A stretch of DNA of 64,000 bases, taken from Ruminococcaceae bacterium UBA5295 (lineage in GTDB: Bacteria; Bacillota; Clostridia; Oscillospirales; Acutalibacteraceae). Within the stretch, counting starts at the first letter, position 1, and each line of letters starts with the position of its first letter. The stretch lies in contig DHSD01000028.1 in the NCBI GenBank assembly GCA_002411365.1, positions 1 to 64,000 of the forward strand. Reading direction: 5' to 3'. The position numbers were made by a program, and so were the translations under genes. Shown one piece after another: positions 1-7,232 of this stretch. The notes below the pieces were generated by a model. That model worked only from the letters and a program-made list of their open reading frames with translations. It made no database searches and was not told the origin of the DNA.

Positions 1-318
1 AAGGATGCGCAAGCTAAGTCTTCTTCTAAAGGTTCTAATTCGAAATCGTCTAGAATATCAAATGGAAGTGATAAAAAATCTGCCAATCACGATAGGAATA
101 GCTATCATGGCAGTTGGACAGAGTATTGGTCAACTGATAAGAATGGGAAAGAAATTCCGGGAACTAGGATTAGGCATTATGAGGATGGCTGTGTAATTGC
201 ACCAGATAGGAAATTTTATACAGGTGAGCAATGGGCTGCACTCCTTGGGCTTAATTACCATGGCTGGACAATTGACGCGCATGGAAATAAAATTCCCGGA
301 AGTGACGTATATAAATAA
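1..318 (+). CDS. C-terminal end of a repeat-containing protein (5' end outside window)
   Basis: The first frame is open from base 1 to the TAA at 316-318, giving 105 residues of a protein that starts outside the window. The visible part begins with a Ser/Lys/Asn-rich low-complexity stretch. Two related units follow, each with the pattern Y-H-G-x-W-T ... D-x-x-G-x-x-I-P-G (about residues 37-58 and 86-102), so the C-terminus looks like short tandem repeats. There is no Cys cluster or membrane segment in this part. A strong intrinsic terminator follows directly, which supports a real gene end. I do not recognise the family. A surface or secreted repeat protein, or a mobile-element cargo protein, is possible but not shown. 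Confidence 0.6.
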   Translation, partial: KDAQAKSSSKGSNSKSSRISNGSDKKSANHDRNSYHGSWTEYWSTDKNGKEIPGTRIRHYEDGCVIAPDRKFYTGEQWAALLGLNYHGWTIDAHGNKIPGSDVYK

Positions 319-342
319 TAGAAAAAATCGAAAAGTAAAAAA

Positions 343-380
343 TGGCCATTACGGTACTTAGTATACTGTAATGGCTTTTT
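343..380 (+). terminator. Intrinsic terminator
   Basis: The arms at 345-356 and 364-375 form a 12-bp stem with one G-T pair and a 7-base loop. A run of five T follows. It closes the partial gene ending at 318. Confidence 0.85.
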
Positions 381-473
381 GGGGCTTGCTCGTCAAATTC
401 TCGAAATTTGTTGGCATTACTTGTAATATAGAGTTACGAAGCATAAAAAAATTCAAAAAGCTTCAAAAGACTA

Positions 474-502
474 TTGACATCTCTAAATGGTGTTGCTATA
501 CT
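474..502 (+). promoter_or_regulatory. Sigma-A promoter of the DUF1413-like gene
   Basis: TTGACA at 474-479 and TATACT at 497-502 are separated by exactly 17 bases. Transcription would begin near 509. This places the first in-frame start codon (474) inside the promoter and so supports the start at 543. Confidence 0.85.
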
Positions 503-542
503 GATAGCCATGATGTGTATGTACTCTCCTGGAGGTGAGGCC

Positions 543-905
543 ATGAGCGCACGCGTGCAGTTCGTCTTAACAGACAATGAATATGAGCAATTAAAGGCTA
601 TTGTAAAGAAAGACGGGAAGGGAGTGAGCATTTCAAAATATGTGAAGGATAAGGTATTTCCGAAAGAAGACAGTTTCGAGGTAATTTGGGAAGAATTTGC
701 GAATAAACTTGATGCTTTCCCAACAAATATCGAGTTTGATGTCGCAAATGTCATGACACAACAGAGATGGAATACACTCGATAGATCCTCTAAACTGTCC
801 TTAGCAAGACTGTTCAACAAAAAAGTCACGACTAAAGAGTATGCAAATATAAAGCTCATAGGACGCTCTAGATCCAACGTTAGTATCTATAAAAAGGTTT
901 CGTGA
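543..905 (+). CDS. Small protein with ribbon-helix-helix-like N-terminus and DUF1413-like C-terminus
   Basis: The product is 120 residues. ATG 543 is chosen because GGAGG lies 7 bases upstream and a consensus promoter covers the longer alternative start. Residues 1-40 carry a VQFVLTDNEYEQL...SISKYVKD pattern, like the strand-helix-helix of ribbon-helix-helix proteins. The C-terminal half (about 65-120), with a W-x-x-L...LAR-x-F core and a GRSRSN-x-x-x-Y ending, resembles DUF1413 proteins found on mobile elements of Bacillota. The function of that domain is not known to me. The gene has its own promoter and probably forms a two-gene unit with the small gene at 1007. It belongs to the accessory segment around a decayed recombinase. 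A DNA-binding role is inferred only from the N-terminal pattern. Confidence 0.7.
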   Translation: MSARVQFVLTDNEYEQLKAIVKKDGKGVSISKYVKDKVFPKEDSFEVIWEEFANKLDAFPTNIEFDVANVMTQQRWNTLDRSSKLSLARLFNKKVTTKEYANIKLIGRSRSNVSIYKKVS

Positions 906-1006
906 AATTAATTGAGTCAGTAATAAGGAAATCTTATGAAAGCTCAATAATTTTTACCTTCAGGAGTATACATCAACATTAATTTTATACTGTAAGGAGC
1001 ATGATT

Positions 1007-1234
1007 ATGGAGACTTCGATTCATATCCTTCCATCTCACGAAAAGGGTAAGGAAGATTACTTGATCCTTGCCCTCGACGAGAAGGCCCACGCAGAATTTC
1101 AGGCTGGAAAAGATACTGAGAACACCAACGTAACCGGGTTCTGCATAAAGAGCCACAATGGAAAGGCCATCCAAAATATTATTATTGAGTTGGTCGACGG
1201 TAAGCCGATTTCTGTTCGCACAGTGGAGGAATAG
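1007..1234 (+). CDS. Small hypothetical protein
   Basis: The product is 75 residues, acidic and without Cys clusters or a membrane segment. ATG 1007 is preferred over ATG 1001 because GGAG at 996-999 lies 7 bases upstream of 1007 but only 1 base from 1001. The protein ends with a strand-rich stretch (NIIIELVDGKPISVRTVEE). It follows the DUF1413-like gene by about 100 bases with no terminator between, so they are probably co-transcribed. I do not recognise the family. Confidence 0.6.
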   Translation: METSIHILPSHEKGKEDYLILALDEKAHAEFQAGKDTENTNVTGFCIKSHNGKAIQNIIIELVDGKPISVRTVEE

Positions 1235-1281
1235 CTGGATTAGCTGTCCTAGCGGCTATACGGGGAGAAAGGTGGACAAAA

Positions 1282-2628
1282 ATGCCCTCAATTAAAATTC
1301 CATTTGCAGCCGCCAACAGCTCATCAGTTGCGCAACAGGAAGTTGAGAATATATCGGCTAATGTTAAAAAAGGTCTCAAAATGAAAATGAAGCGCGGCGA
1401 GTTGGTAGGGTTTCAAGGCTGATTGGGCTATGATTATCACCCCGATGATAAAACCATCACCGTAAACCCGCAGGAAGCCGAAATCGTGCGTTATATCTTT
1501 ACGCGTTATACTGAAGGTGCAGGTTGTATGGTGATAGGCAAAGAATTGGAAAACCTTGGTTATAAAACAAAGCGCGGCAGTACTCACTGGGCGGAAAGTA
1601 CAATAGTCGGAATTATTAGAAATGAGAAATATAAAGGTGATATTTTAATGGGCAAAACCTTTACGGTTGACCCTATCAGCAAGCGACGGTTGAATAATTT
1701 CGGAGAAGAGGACAAGTTTTATATTAAACAACATCATGAACCGATAATCAGCGAAGAAGTATTTGAGAAAGCGCAGGAAATTTTGCGGCGCAGGAGCAGG
1801 GCACGTAAATGTCATGTTGAGGGCGGAAAAAGGGAGAAGTTCAGTCGGCAGTATGCCTTTAGCTGTATGTTGGAATGTGGATTTTGTGGGGGAACACTTA
1901 TCAGACGAAGCTGGCACGCGGGCACCAAGCACCAAAAAACGATTTGGCAGTGTGTCACTTCTACAAAAAAGGGAAAGGTGAATTGTCCTGATAGCAAGGG
2001 AATTCCGGAGGAAGCGATTGAAAAAGCATTTGTTGAAAGTTATAGTCTTTTGTGTGATAATGATAAAGACGTATTGAAGGAATTTTTGCAAAGGATGGAA
2101 CAGGTTTTAAGTTCCAGTAACGTCAACAAGCAGTTGGCGAAGGTGGAAAAAGATATATCATCTATGCAGCAAAAGCGGAGCAAATTAGTTGATCTGCACT
2201 TGGACGGCAGCATTGACAAAGCCACATACCAAGAAAAATCCGCTGAAATCAATAGCAATTTGGAGCAGTTGGAATCGGAGCGTGAAGGCCTGCTTCAAAT
2301 GTCCGATGATGAAAAGGACAATAGGCGGCGGCTTCTGGAATTTAAAAAAACTTTGGAGCAGAACGGTGCCTTAGAAAAGTTCAATCGTTATGTGTTTGAA
2401 AGCATTGTTGAGAAGGTCATTGTCGGTGGCACAGATGACGCGGGAAACAAAGACCCGTATAAGCTAACCTTTATTTATAAAACGGGCTTTGAGGATAACA
2501 GAGGCAGCACTAAATTCAAGTTACAACGCAAATGCAAGACTACAAAATCCAGTTCCGGTGAACTGTGTTGCAATGCAAGCGACGAGGTTCAGAAGTCATG
2601 TTCCGATACAAGTGTCAACACATGTTGA
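1282..2628 (+). pseudogene. C-terminal part of a large serine recombinase (catalytic domain missing, in-frame TGA)
   Basis: From about 1315 the reading frame matches the post-catalytic part of ICE-type large serine recombinases. It starts at SVAQQEVENISANVKKGL, continues through the recombinase domain (LGYDYH...EAEIVRYIF), the zinc-ribbon region with CGFCGG and a later CPD motif, and a coiled coil (about 2110-2330), and ends near 2628. The N-terminal resolvase domain with the catalytic Ser is absent. An in-frame TGA at 1420-1422 stands where homologues have Cys in a QGCLGYDYH context. The frame then stays open for about 400 codons. A ribosome-binding site and ATG at 1282 give only a 46-codon peptide before the TGA. 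The gene is therefore broken twice and cannot make an active integrase. A separate N-terminal recombinase piece lies downstream at 3794. Confidence 0.85.
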
Positions 2629-2724
2629 GACGTGCGTCCTAATGACACGCATATCTAGCAATATTTGATTTTGTTTTCTCAATATATTGTATTTTGACAG
2701 GATAAAATATTAAAAACAGCCTAC

Positions 2725-2753
2725 TTGTCATTATGAAAAAGCTACTATATAAT
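2725..2753 (+). promoter_or_regulatory. Sigma-A promoter of the orphan gene at 2803
   Basis: TTGTCA at 2725-2730 and TATAAT at 2748-2753 are 17 bases apart. An AGGAG ribosome-binding site follows just before ATG 2803. Confidence 0.75.
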
Positions 2754-2802
2754 TAGGCTATAATGATTGGCAAAAATATTTTGATTAATAGGAGATGCTG
2801 GT

Positions 2803-3756
2803 ATGATTTTTGAAAATAAAGAAGTTGGTAACAAAGAAAAAATTAATGGGGAAGATGTCAATTTTGAACATGATTCTTCAAAAGAAGCTTGGGAACATTA
2901 TCGAATAATATATTTTAATAATGATGGATCATGTAGGATAAATAACGAATACCAATTAACGGATTTATCTCAACTTGTACTGCGCAATTATAAAAATAGA
3001 AAATATTACAATGAACAAACCGAAAAACAGTCCTATATGAATAGATACTTTTTATTATCTAATGATAGTAAAATCTATAAGATAGGTGATGAATATCCTG
3101 GTGAAAATGCTAATCTATCAGGAGATTGCGATTTCAATTTTAATAATCGAAAGTATCCTATTTTTGAAAAAATGATAAGAGAAGAGTACAAGAATTATCC
3201 GAGAGGTGAAAAATGTGCACTAAAGCTTTTGACAAAGTGCAAAAAGAATCATCATCGCTTAGTCAACTTCTCTCTAATGCAAACGAAGGGCAATATGCAA
3301 AGCTTTAAAGGGGCAAAATTAAAAAATGGTGAGCAGCCTTCTTTAGATAGAGCAGATACTTTGATTTCTTATTTAGCAAGTTATTATAAATTGAATAGAG
3401 AACAAAGAAAACAATCATGTATTTTGGCTAACGCTAGTAATAACAAAGACACACTAGAGGACTATTTAAATTCATTTGAGGATATTTATGATTACTGTGA
3501 AAAAATATATTTAATAGATGACAGGAATTTCATTGACAGAATGATTGAAGAAGGAAAACGTCCGATTACAACGGGCCATGACGTCATTAGATATATGTTA
3601 TTGGCTCTTGAATTTTGGGACAGAAAAGAAAAAAAGATTAAAAAAATATATGAAAACTATTCTTCTATCGAAGCGGCAAACCTTTGCGACGACTGTTTAG
3701 ACGAAGAGTGCGAGCTGGAAGATAAACTGTTAAAGGAAGGCCCTGAAGAAGTATAA
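2803..3756 (+). CDS. AT-rich orphan protein between recombinase fragments
   Basis: The product is 317 residues, rich in Lys, Asn, Glu and Tyr, with no membrane segment or signal peptide. It has its own promoter and an AGGAG ribosome-binding site. The middle has a conserved-looking core, RLVNFSLMQTKGNMQSFKG (about 151-169), followed by a D-R-x-D-T-L-I-x-Y-L stretch. The C-terminus has a CDDCLDEEC cluster (about 296-304). Base composition is clearly more AT-rich than the chromosomal genes to the right, which suggests transfer. It lies exactly between two pieces of serine recombinase, so it is probably cargo of a decayed element. I do not recognise a domain with a known activity. A phage-defence or host-interaction gene is possible from context only. 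Confidence 0.75.
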   Translation: MIFENKEVGNKEKINGEDVNFEHDSSKEAWEHYRIIYFNNDGSCRINNEYQLTDLSQLVLRNYKNRKYYNEQTEKQSYMNRYFLLSNDSKIYKIGDEYPGENANLSGDCDFNFNNRKYPIFEKMIREEYKNYPRGEKCALKLLTKCKKNHHRLVNFSLMQTKGNMQSFKGAKLKNGEQPSLDRADTLISYLASYYKLNREQRKQSCILANASNNKDTLEDYLNSFEDIYDYCEKIYLIDDRNFIDRMIEEGKRPITTGHDVIRYMLLALEFWDRKEKKIKKIYENYSSIEAANLCDDCLDEECELEDKLLKEGPEEV

Positions 3757-3793
3757 TGTATCTGGGAGAACTGTTCATTGAGGAGGGATTGCA

Positions 3794-4012
3794 GTGGATC
3801 CAAAGGTATTTTATATACCGGCAAAGCCGGATAAAATCGTGAAGAATTTCGGTATCTACTGCCGGGTCAGCACTTCCGATAAAGACCAGTTGAACAGTCC
3901 CGCCGTCCAGATATCCGCTTTGACGAAAGCGGTATCCCATGTTGAACAGTGAAAACTGCGCGATACTTTTATTGATATCGTTTGGCGCAAAATTATTCGC
4001 GCACACATATGA
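3794..4012 (+). pseudogene. N-terminal fragment of a serine recombinase
   Basis: GTG 3794 follows a strong GAGGAGGG ribosome-binding site. The translation gives the start of a resolvase domain: a lead-in, then GIYCRVSTSDKDQL with the catalytic Ser of the R-V-S-T motif (about residue 26), then QISALTKAV. An in-frame TGA stops it at 3950. Homology-like sequence (KLRDTFIDI) continues in the same frame to another TGA at 4010-4012 and then disappears. Only the first sixty or so residues of the family are left. The matching C-terminal portion lies upstream (1282-2628), in the opposite order to an intact gene. Two tandem recombinases, each half deleted, or a rearranged single gene would both explain this. 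Confidence 0.8.
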
Positions 4013-4095
4013 TTAGTAATTTATGGATAGGCCCTAAGTCAATGCCTATTCGTTTTCACTTGAGCCTTATATAGTGGATTAATAGTGCAAAGGGA

Positions 4096-4146
4096 AGGGC
4101 TTCCTTCCCAGTGGAATTATGTAATTCCATGGCAGAAGGAAGCCCT
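4096..4146. repeat. Nested perfect inverted repeat
   Basis: An 11-base outer repeat (AGGGCTTCCTT at 4096-4106, its complement at 4136-4146) encloses a second perfect palindrome (TGGAATTA at 4112-4119, TAATTCCA at 4122-4129). It lies just past the 3' end of the minus-strand gene at 4183-4941 and could act as its terminator, but no clear T-run follows on that strand. The end of a small mobile element is the other reading. Confidence 0.6.
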
Positions 4147-4182
4147 AATGGTCATTCGTCGTTTGACAAATTGCAAGAGAAG

Positions 4183-4941
4183 TTAGCCACCGCAGCAGGT
4201 GCTACCGGAACCGTTTGGGCAAGGCCCGATATGATGCCCCTGATTGAACAGGTCGCAGACAGTGGTATTGTCAGAGATTGGCTTATCCGCCAGGATGATC
4301 AGATCTTCATACTTCCATAATTTATCGAACACGATATAATCGATTTGCAGGACGCAGTCGTTTTCCTCCTGTGTCACAGCATAGTTAACAATTTTAATAG
4401 CTTTGCAGGATCCGTCGATGCTTTTCAGTTCCTGTTTAAATGCACCGACGTTAGGAAAATATTGAAGATTCGGGAAGCGCCTAAAATCACTCCATGGTAC
4501 ATCGAACGATTCCTTTGGCGTCATTACAACATAGGTGCCAGCACCGTACTGCAGCACCACTTCGAACTCAACTGTGTTGATAATATGATCGCAACCGGTA
4601 GAAGGGCTCAGACGCTCATCGGCACACAAAATGCGGATGTTGGCAACAGTGGGGGCTACGTTGGGAAGAAATCCCCCACGGCAACCTGCACTTTCACCTT
4701 GATTGCAGGGAACCGTTGCATAGATGGTCTTACTTGTCATGCTGAAAGCTTTGACATCCTTTGTGCAGATGTCATGCACCAACTGGTTAGGTTGCTGTAG
4801 GGACGTTTTTGCCGCCTCATTTTCCGCAAGCTTTGTGCTGCTTTTGAAACTCTCATACCAGTCCGCTGCGCTATCATGGTTCTGTGGGCTGTTATTGGCG
4901 TCTATATCTAAACCGGAATCACTGGTTTTCACGCAATTCAT
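4183..4941 (-). CDS. Cys-rich protein, possible spore coat component
   Basis: The product is 252 residues and soluble, without a signal peptide. It has scattered cysteines and a C-terminal CPNGSGSTCCGG tail, which suggests disulfide cross-linking or metal binding. A strand-rich core runs from about residue 95 to 225. ATG 4941 is chosen because GGAG lies 7 bases upstream; the longer frame to 5049 crosses the promoter. Upstream is an AC-N17-CATAAAATA element that fits the mother-cell sigma-K consensus. I do not recognise the family by sequence. The Cys-rich composition, the lack of a secretion signal and the sporulation-type promoter together suggest a late mother-cell or spore-coat role. This is inference. 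Confidence 0.6.
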   Translation of the reverse strand: MNCVKTSDSGLDIDANNSPQNHDSAADWYESFKSSTKLAENEAAKTSLQQPNQLVHDICTKDVKAFSMTSKTIYATVPCNQGESAGCRGGFLPNVAPTVANIRILCADERLSPSTGCDHIINTVEFEVVLQYGAGTYVVMTPKESFDVPWSDFRRFPNLQYFPNVGAFKQELKSIDGSCKAIKIVNYAVTQEENDCVLQIDYIVFDKLWKYEDLIILADKPISDNTTVCDLFNQGHHIGPCPNGSGSTCCGG

Positions 4942-4993
4942 GGTAAATCTCCTTTTAATTAAGTTTGGATGGGGTAATCCTATCCTTGTATAA

Positions 4994-5024
4994 TATTTTA
5001 TGAAGGCCCATACACAGTTGTTAC
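4994..5024 (-). promoter_or_regulatory. Sigma-K-like promoter
   Basis: Read on the minus strand, AACA with its AC at 5021-5020 is followed after 17 bases by CATAAAATA (5002-4994). This matches the mACm-N16/17-CATAnnnTA consensus of sigma-K. No good TTGACA/TATAAT pair was seen in the same place. Confidence 0.5.
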
Positions 5025-5069
5025 ACATTATGAAGCACTTCACATTCACTTTTGGTTTAGGCAGAACTT

Positions 5070-5109
5070 AAAATGGCTGCGCGAAGAATAATATCCGCAC
5101 AGCCATTTT
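5070..5109 (-). terminator. Terminator after the macrodomain gene
   Basis: A 14-bp stem (5070-5083 with 5096-5109, one wobble) ends in TTTT when read on the minus strand. It lies just past the macrodomain stop codon. Confidence 0.65.
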
Positions 5110-5129
5110 GCTTTTAATGTCAAATTCTG

Positions 5130-5666
5130 TTATGTGCGCATCTGCTTCAGCACATTTTCGTAGGCTTGTTTAGTCGTTCCGTCAAAGCACACCATGGTTA
5201 CGTCTTTGACTTTTTCTGAGGTTTTAAGAAACTCTGTGATTTCCTTGGTGGCTATTTTTGCCGCCATTGACAGCGGAAACCGGTATACACCTGTGCTGAT
5301 TGACGGGAAAGCCACCGACTGGCAGCCATACTCTTCCGCAATGCGCAGGCAGTTCCGGTAGCATGAGGCAAGCAGATAATCTTCTCCCGCGCTGCCGCCG
5401 TGCCATACGGGACCCGGAGTGTGAATGACGTATTTTGCAGGAAGGCGGTAGCCTTTTGTGATTTTTGCTTCGCCTGTCCTGCATCCGTGCAGTGTGCGGC
5501 ATTCTTTTAAAAGGTACGGTCCGGCAGCGCGGTGGATAGCGCCGTCAACTCCGCCGCCACCAAGTAGCGATGTGTTGGCGGCATTTACAATTGCGTCAGC
5601 CCTGAACTTTGTGATATCGCCCTGCTCAATGTAAAATCCCAAAATGATTTCCCCTTTCTGTGGCAT
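5130..5666 (-). CDS. Macrodomain protein (O-acetyl-ADP-ribose deacetylase type)
   Basis: The product is 178 residues and is a single MacroD-type macrodomain that fills the protein. Visible motifs are GDIT, the [18 protein letters not shown] ligand loop (about 32-49) and the second phosphate loop [12 protein letters not shown] (about 120-131). Proteins of this class hydrolyse O-acetyl-ADP-ribose or remove mono-ADP-ribose from proteins. ATG 5666 has no ribosome-binding site. A TTG at 5642 has AGGGG 8 bases upstream and may be the true start (170 residues). The gene lies 18 bases after the DUF1848 gene and shares its promoter, so the two are probably one operon. No ADP-ribosyltransferase is visible nearby. 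Confidence 0.9.
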   Translation of the reverse strand: MPQKGEIILGFYIEQGDITKFRADAIVNAANTSLLGGGGVDGAIHRAAGPYLLKECRTLHGCRTGEAKITKGYRLPAKYVIHTPGPVWHGGSAGEDYLLASCYRNCLRIAEEYGCQSVAFPSISTGVYRFPLSMAAKIATKEITEFLKTSEKVKDVTMVCFDGTTKQAYENVLKQMRT

Positions 5667-5684
5667 AAAAAGCTGACGGATACA

Positions 5685-6626
5685 TCAGCTATCCCAAAAA
5701 CTCGTCTGCATTTTCCTGTATGACCGTACACTGCGTTCATGTATTCTGTCACCTTCCTGTATTTCCCCGCAGAGGAGCGGTGAATCGGGGCGGAAATTTT
5801 GGCAGTTATTCATTATGCCCCCAATACTGAAGTTCGCATAGCAGTAGCGGCATCCGTGCCGGCATGTATTATAGGCACCGATATCCATACTTGCTGCGCA
5901 GCCGCACTTTGGGCGCTGATTTTTGTCCTTGCCGACTGCGAGACGGTATCCTCCGATATGCTCAAGTCTGCTTTTGTCAATACAGCTTGCGGGGTGTGCC
6001 CCGCAGCTTTCAGCGTCAAAGCCTTCGGCGCAAATACTTAAAGCCATGCCATATTTTCCGACAATTTGGGAAAAGCAGCGGATAAGCTCCATTTTCTGTT
6101 CCAAAGCAGGCCAGCGTATTCCCAAAAGTTTTATGCCGTGCTGTGCCTTTTTGTAAAAATCGAGAAAACTCACAGTGCACAGGCTTGTGTATCCGGCAAG
6201 CAAGCGTGCCATATGCTCAAAATACTTTAAATGGTACTCTACCGTATATTTTTCATTAAACAGGATTGGATCGTAGCGCCAGACTATGCGTTCCGGACCG
6301 ATACGCTTTGCAAGACGCTGGAAAGCAGGAATAAGCACTTTGCTTTTAGAAGGCACATTCGGCTCTACATCAGTTCCATATGGGTTCAGCGTGAACTGGA
6401 AATAATAAGGTATGCTGCCGAGCTTATCAAGCTGCCCGATCATTGGGAGCGGATTCTTTGTCCAGAAAACGATGCCGTCCACCACGTCAGGGCTAAGGCT
6501 TACGCGGCTTATGCTGTGCGGGTTTATTGGATTGCGCACAAGGACCCAGCCATCTCTCAGGCGCCTGAAAAACCAGTCGGAATAAAAGGCCGGTATGTCT
6601 GTCCTTCGGCTTGCACTTATAATCAT
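5685..6626 (-). CDS. DUF1848 family protein
   Basis: The product is 313 residues. ATG 6626 is used because AAGGTG precedes it at good spacing; the longer frame to 6656 has no ribosome-binding site and an N-terminus unlike the family. The start MIISASRRTDIPAFY is the hallmark of DUF1848. Near the C-terminus (about 245-275) is a Cys cluster, CGCAASMDIG then CRHGCRYC, which could bind an iron-sulfur cluster in a radical-SAM-like way. Family members are usually annotated only as DUF1848 and I know of no assigned reaction. It is the first gene of a two-gene unit with a macrodomain protein, which raises the possibility of a role linked to ADP-ribose or NAD metabolism. That link is inferred from position only. 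Confidence 0.85.
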   Translation of the reverse strand: MIISASRRTDIPAFYSDWFFRRLRDGWVLVRNPINPHSISRVSLSPDVVDGIVFWTKNPLPMIGQLDKLGSIPYYFQFTLNPYGTDVEPNVPSKSKVLIPAFQRLAKRIGPERIVWRYDPILFNEKYTVEYHLKYFEHMARLLAGYTSLCTVSFLDFYKKAQHGIKLLGIRWPALEQKMELIRCFSQIVGKYGMALSICAEGFDAESCGAHPASCIDKSRLEHIGGYRLAVGKDKNQRPKCGCAASMDIGAYNTCRHGCRYCYANFSIGGIMNNCQNFRPDSPLLCGEIQEGDRIHERSVRSYRKMQTSFWDS

Positions 6627-6673
6627 TCTGCACCTTATTTCTGGTAAATGTAGCACATGAAATTTTCATCAAA

Positions 6674-6702
6674 ATGATATCATTGATACGTTAAAATGTA
6701 AA
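6674..6702 (-). promoter_or_regulatory. Promoter of the DUF1848-macrodomain unit
   Basis: On the minus strand TTTACA (6702-6697) and TATCAT (6679-6674) are 17 bases apart, about 50 bases before the DUF1848 start. Confidence 0.6.
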
Positions 6703-6739
6703 TCCTTAAACCATTGGGAATGCGTTTTAATACTGGTAC

Positions 6740-6776
6740 AAAAAACGCATGGTACCGGAATTCCGGTGCCATGCGG
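6740..6776 (-). terminator. Terminator of the YdeI-like gene
   Basis: A near-perfect 15-bp inverted repeat (6746-6775) is followed on the minus strand by six T. It is the clear end of the small gene at 6826-7041. Confidence 0.85.
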
Positions 6777-6825
6777 GCGGTATTTGTATTTTAGGGCTAA
6801 GTGAAGAACATTACCTGTGCCGTGT

Positions 6826-7041
6826 TCAGCCTAAAAAGCTGGTGCTTCCGTTTTCAAGGCTTTTTATGGCACTGTAAATCCTGCTTTTTGCTTCTTCCCC
6901 TGTCTTTGCATTCTCGACATAGCGTATTACGGATTGCTGTTTTTCGTCATCCATCTGGCCAAAACTGTGCATGGCGTCCGGATGCATTGCAAGAGACATC
7001 ATCAGCCCTATAGGCATTTCGGCGGCACTTCTGCTTTCCAT
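6826..7041 (-). CDS. Small helical protein like the C-terminus of YdeI/OmdA proteins
   Basis: The product is 71 residues. ATG 7041 follows an AAAGGAAG ribosome-binding site at about 8 bases; the longer frame to 7239 runs through a Phe/Ile-rich non-coding stretch. The sequence H-P-D-A-x-x-x-F...Y-V-E-N-A-K-T...R-I-x-x-A-I-x-x-L resembles the helical tail of YdeI/OmdA (bacteriocin-protection) proteins, but the N-terminal domain of that family is absent. It may be a stand-alone small family in Clostridia. A strong terminator follows. The function is unknown. Confidence 0.65.
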   Translation of the reverse strand: MESRSAAEMPIGLMMSLAMHPDAMHSFGQMDDEKQQSVIRYVENAKTGEEAKSRIYSAIKSLENGSTSFLG

Positions 7042-7150
7042 TTTCACATTCTTCCTTTCAGAAAAATCAAAAGCAGCTGTTTTCAGCCGCCTTTTTATTA
7101 TTACCAGCGACCCTTTATCTATTCTCAGGCGGAAAAATAAAAATCTTCTG

Positions 7151-7179
7151 TTGAAAACGCAACTGTATTTTGATATAAT
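7151..7179 (+). promoter_or_regulatory. Promoter of the thyX operon
   Basis: TTGAAA at 7151-7156 and TATAAT at 7174-7179 are 17 bases apart, with an extended -10 TG at 7171-7172. The thyX start lies about 50 bases downstream. Confidence 0.85.
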
Positions 7180-7232
7180 GTAGAAAATCAGTAGAATATA
7201 AATTTGAAATATATTTATAAGGATCGATTGCT

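Noticed and set aside
474..542. Earlier in-frame start for the DUF1413-like gene
   Set aside because: It lies in the consensus promoter and would not be on the transcript; the ribosome-binding site fits ATG 543.
1420..1422. Selenocysteine at the recombinase TGA
   Set aside because: The enzyme is not a redox protein, no selenocysteine hairpin was seen and the catalytic domain is missing; decay is simpler.
4345..4800. Plus-strand open frame of 151 codons
   Set aside because: It lies antisense to the Cys-rich gene, which has a ribosome-binding site and promoter; the plus frame has neither.
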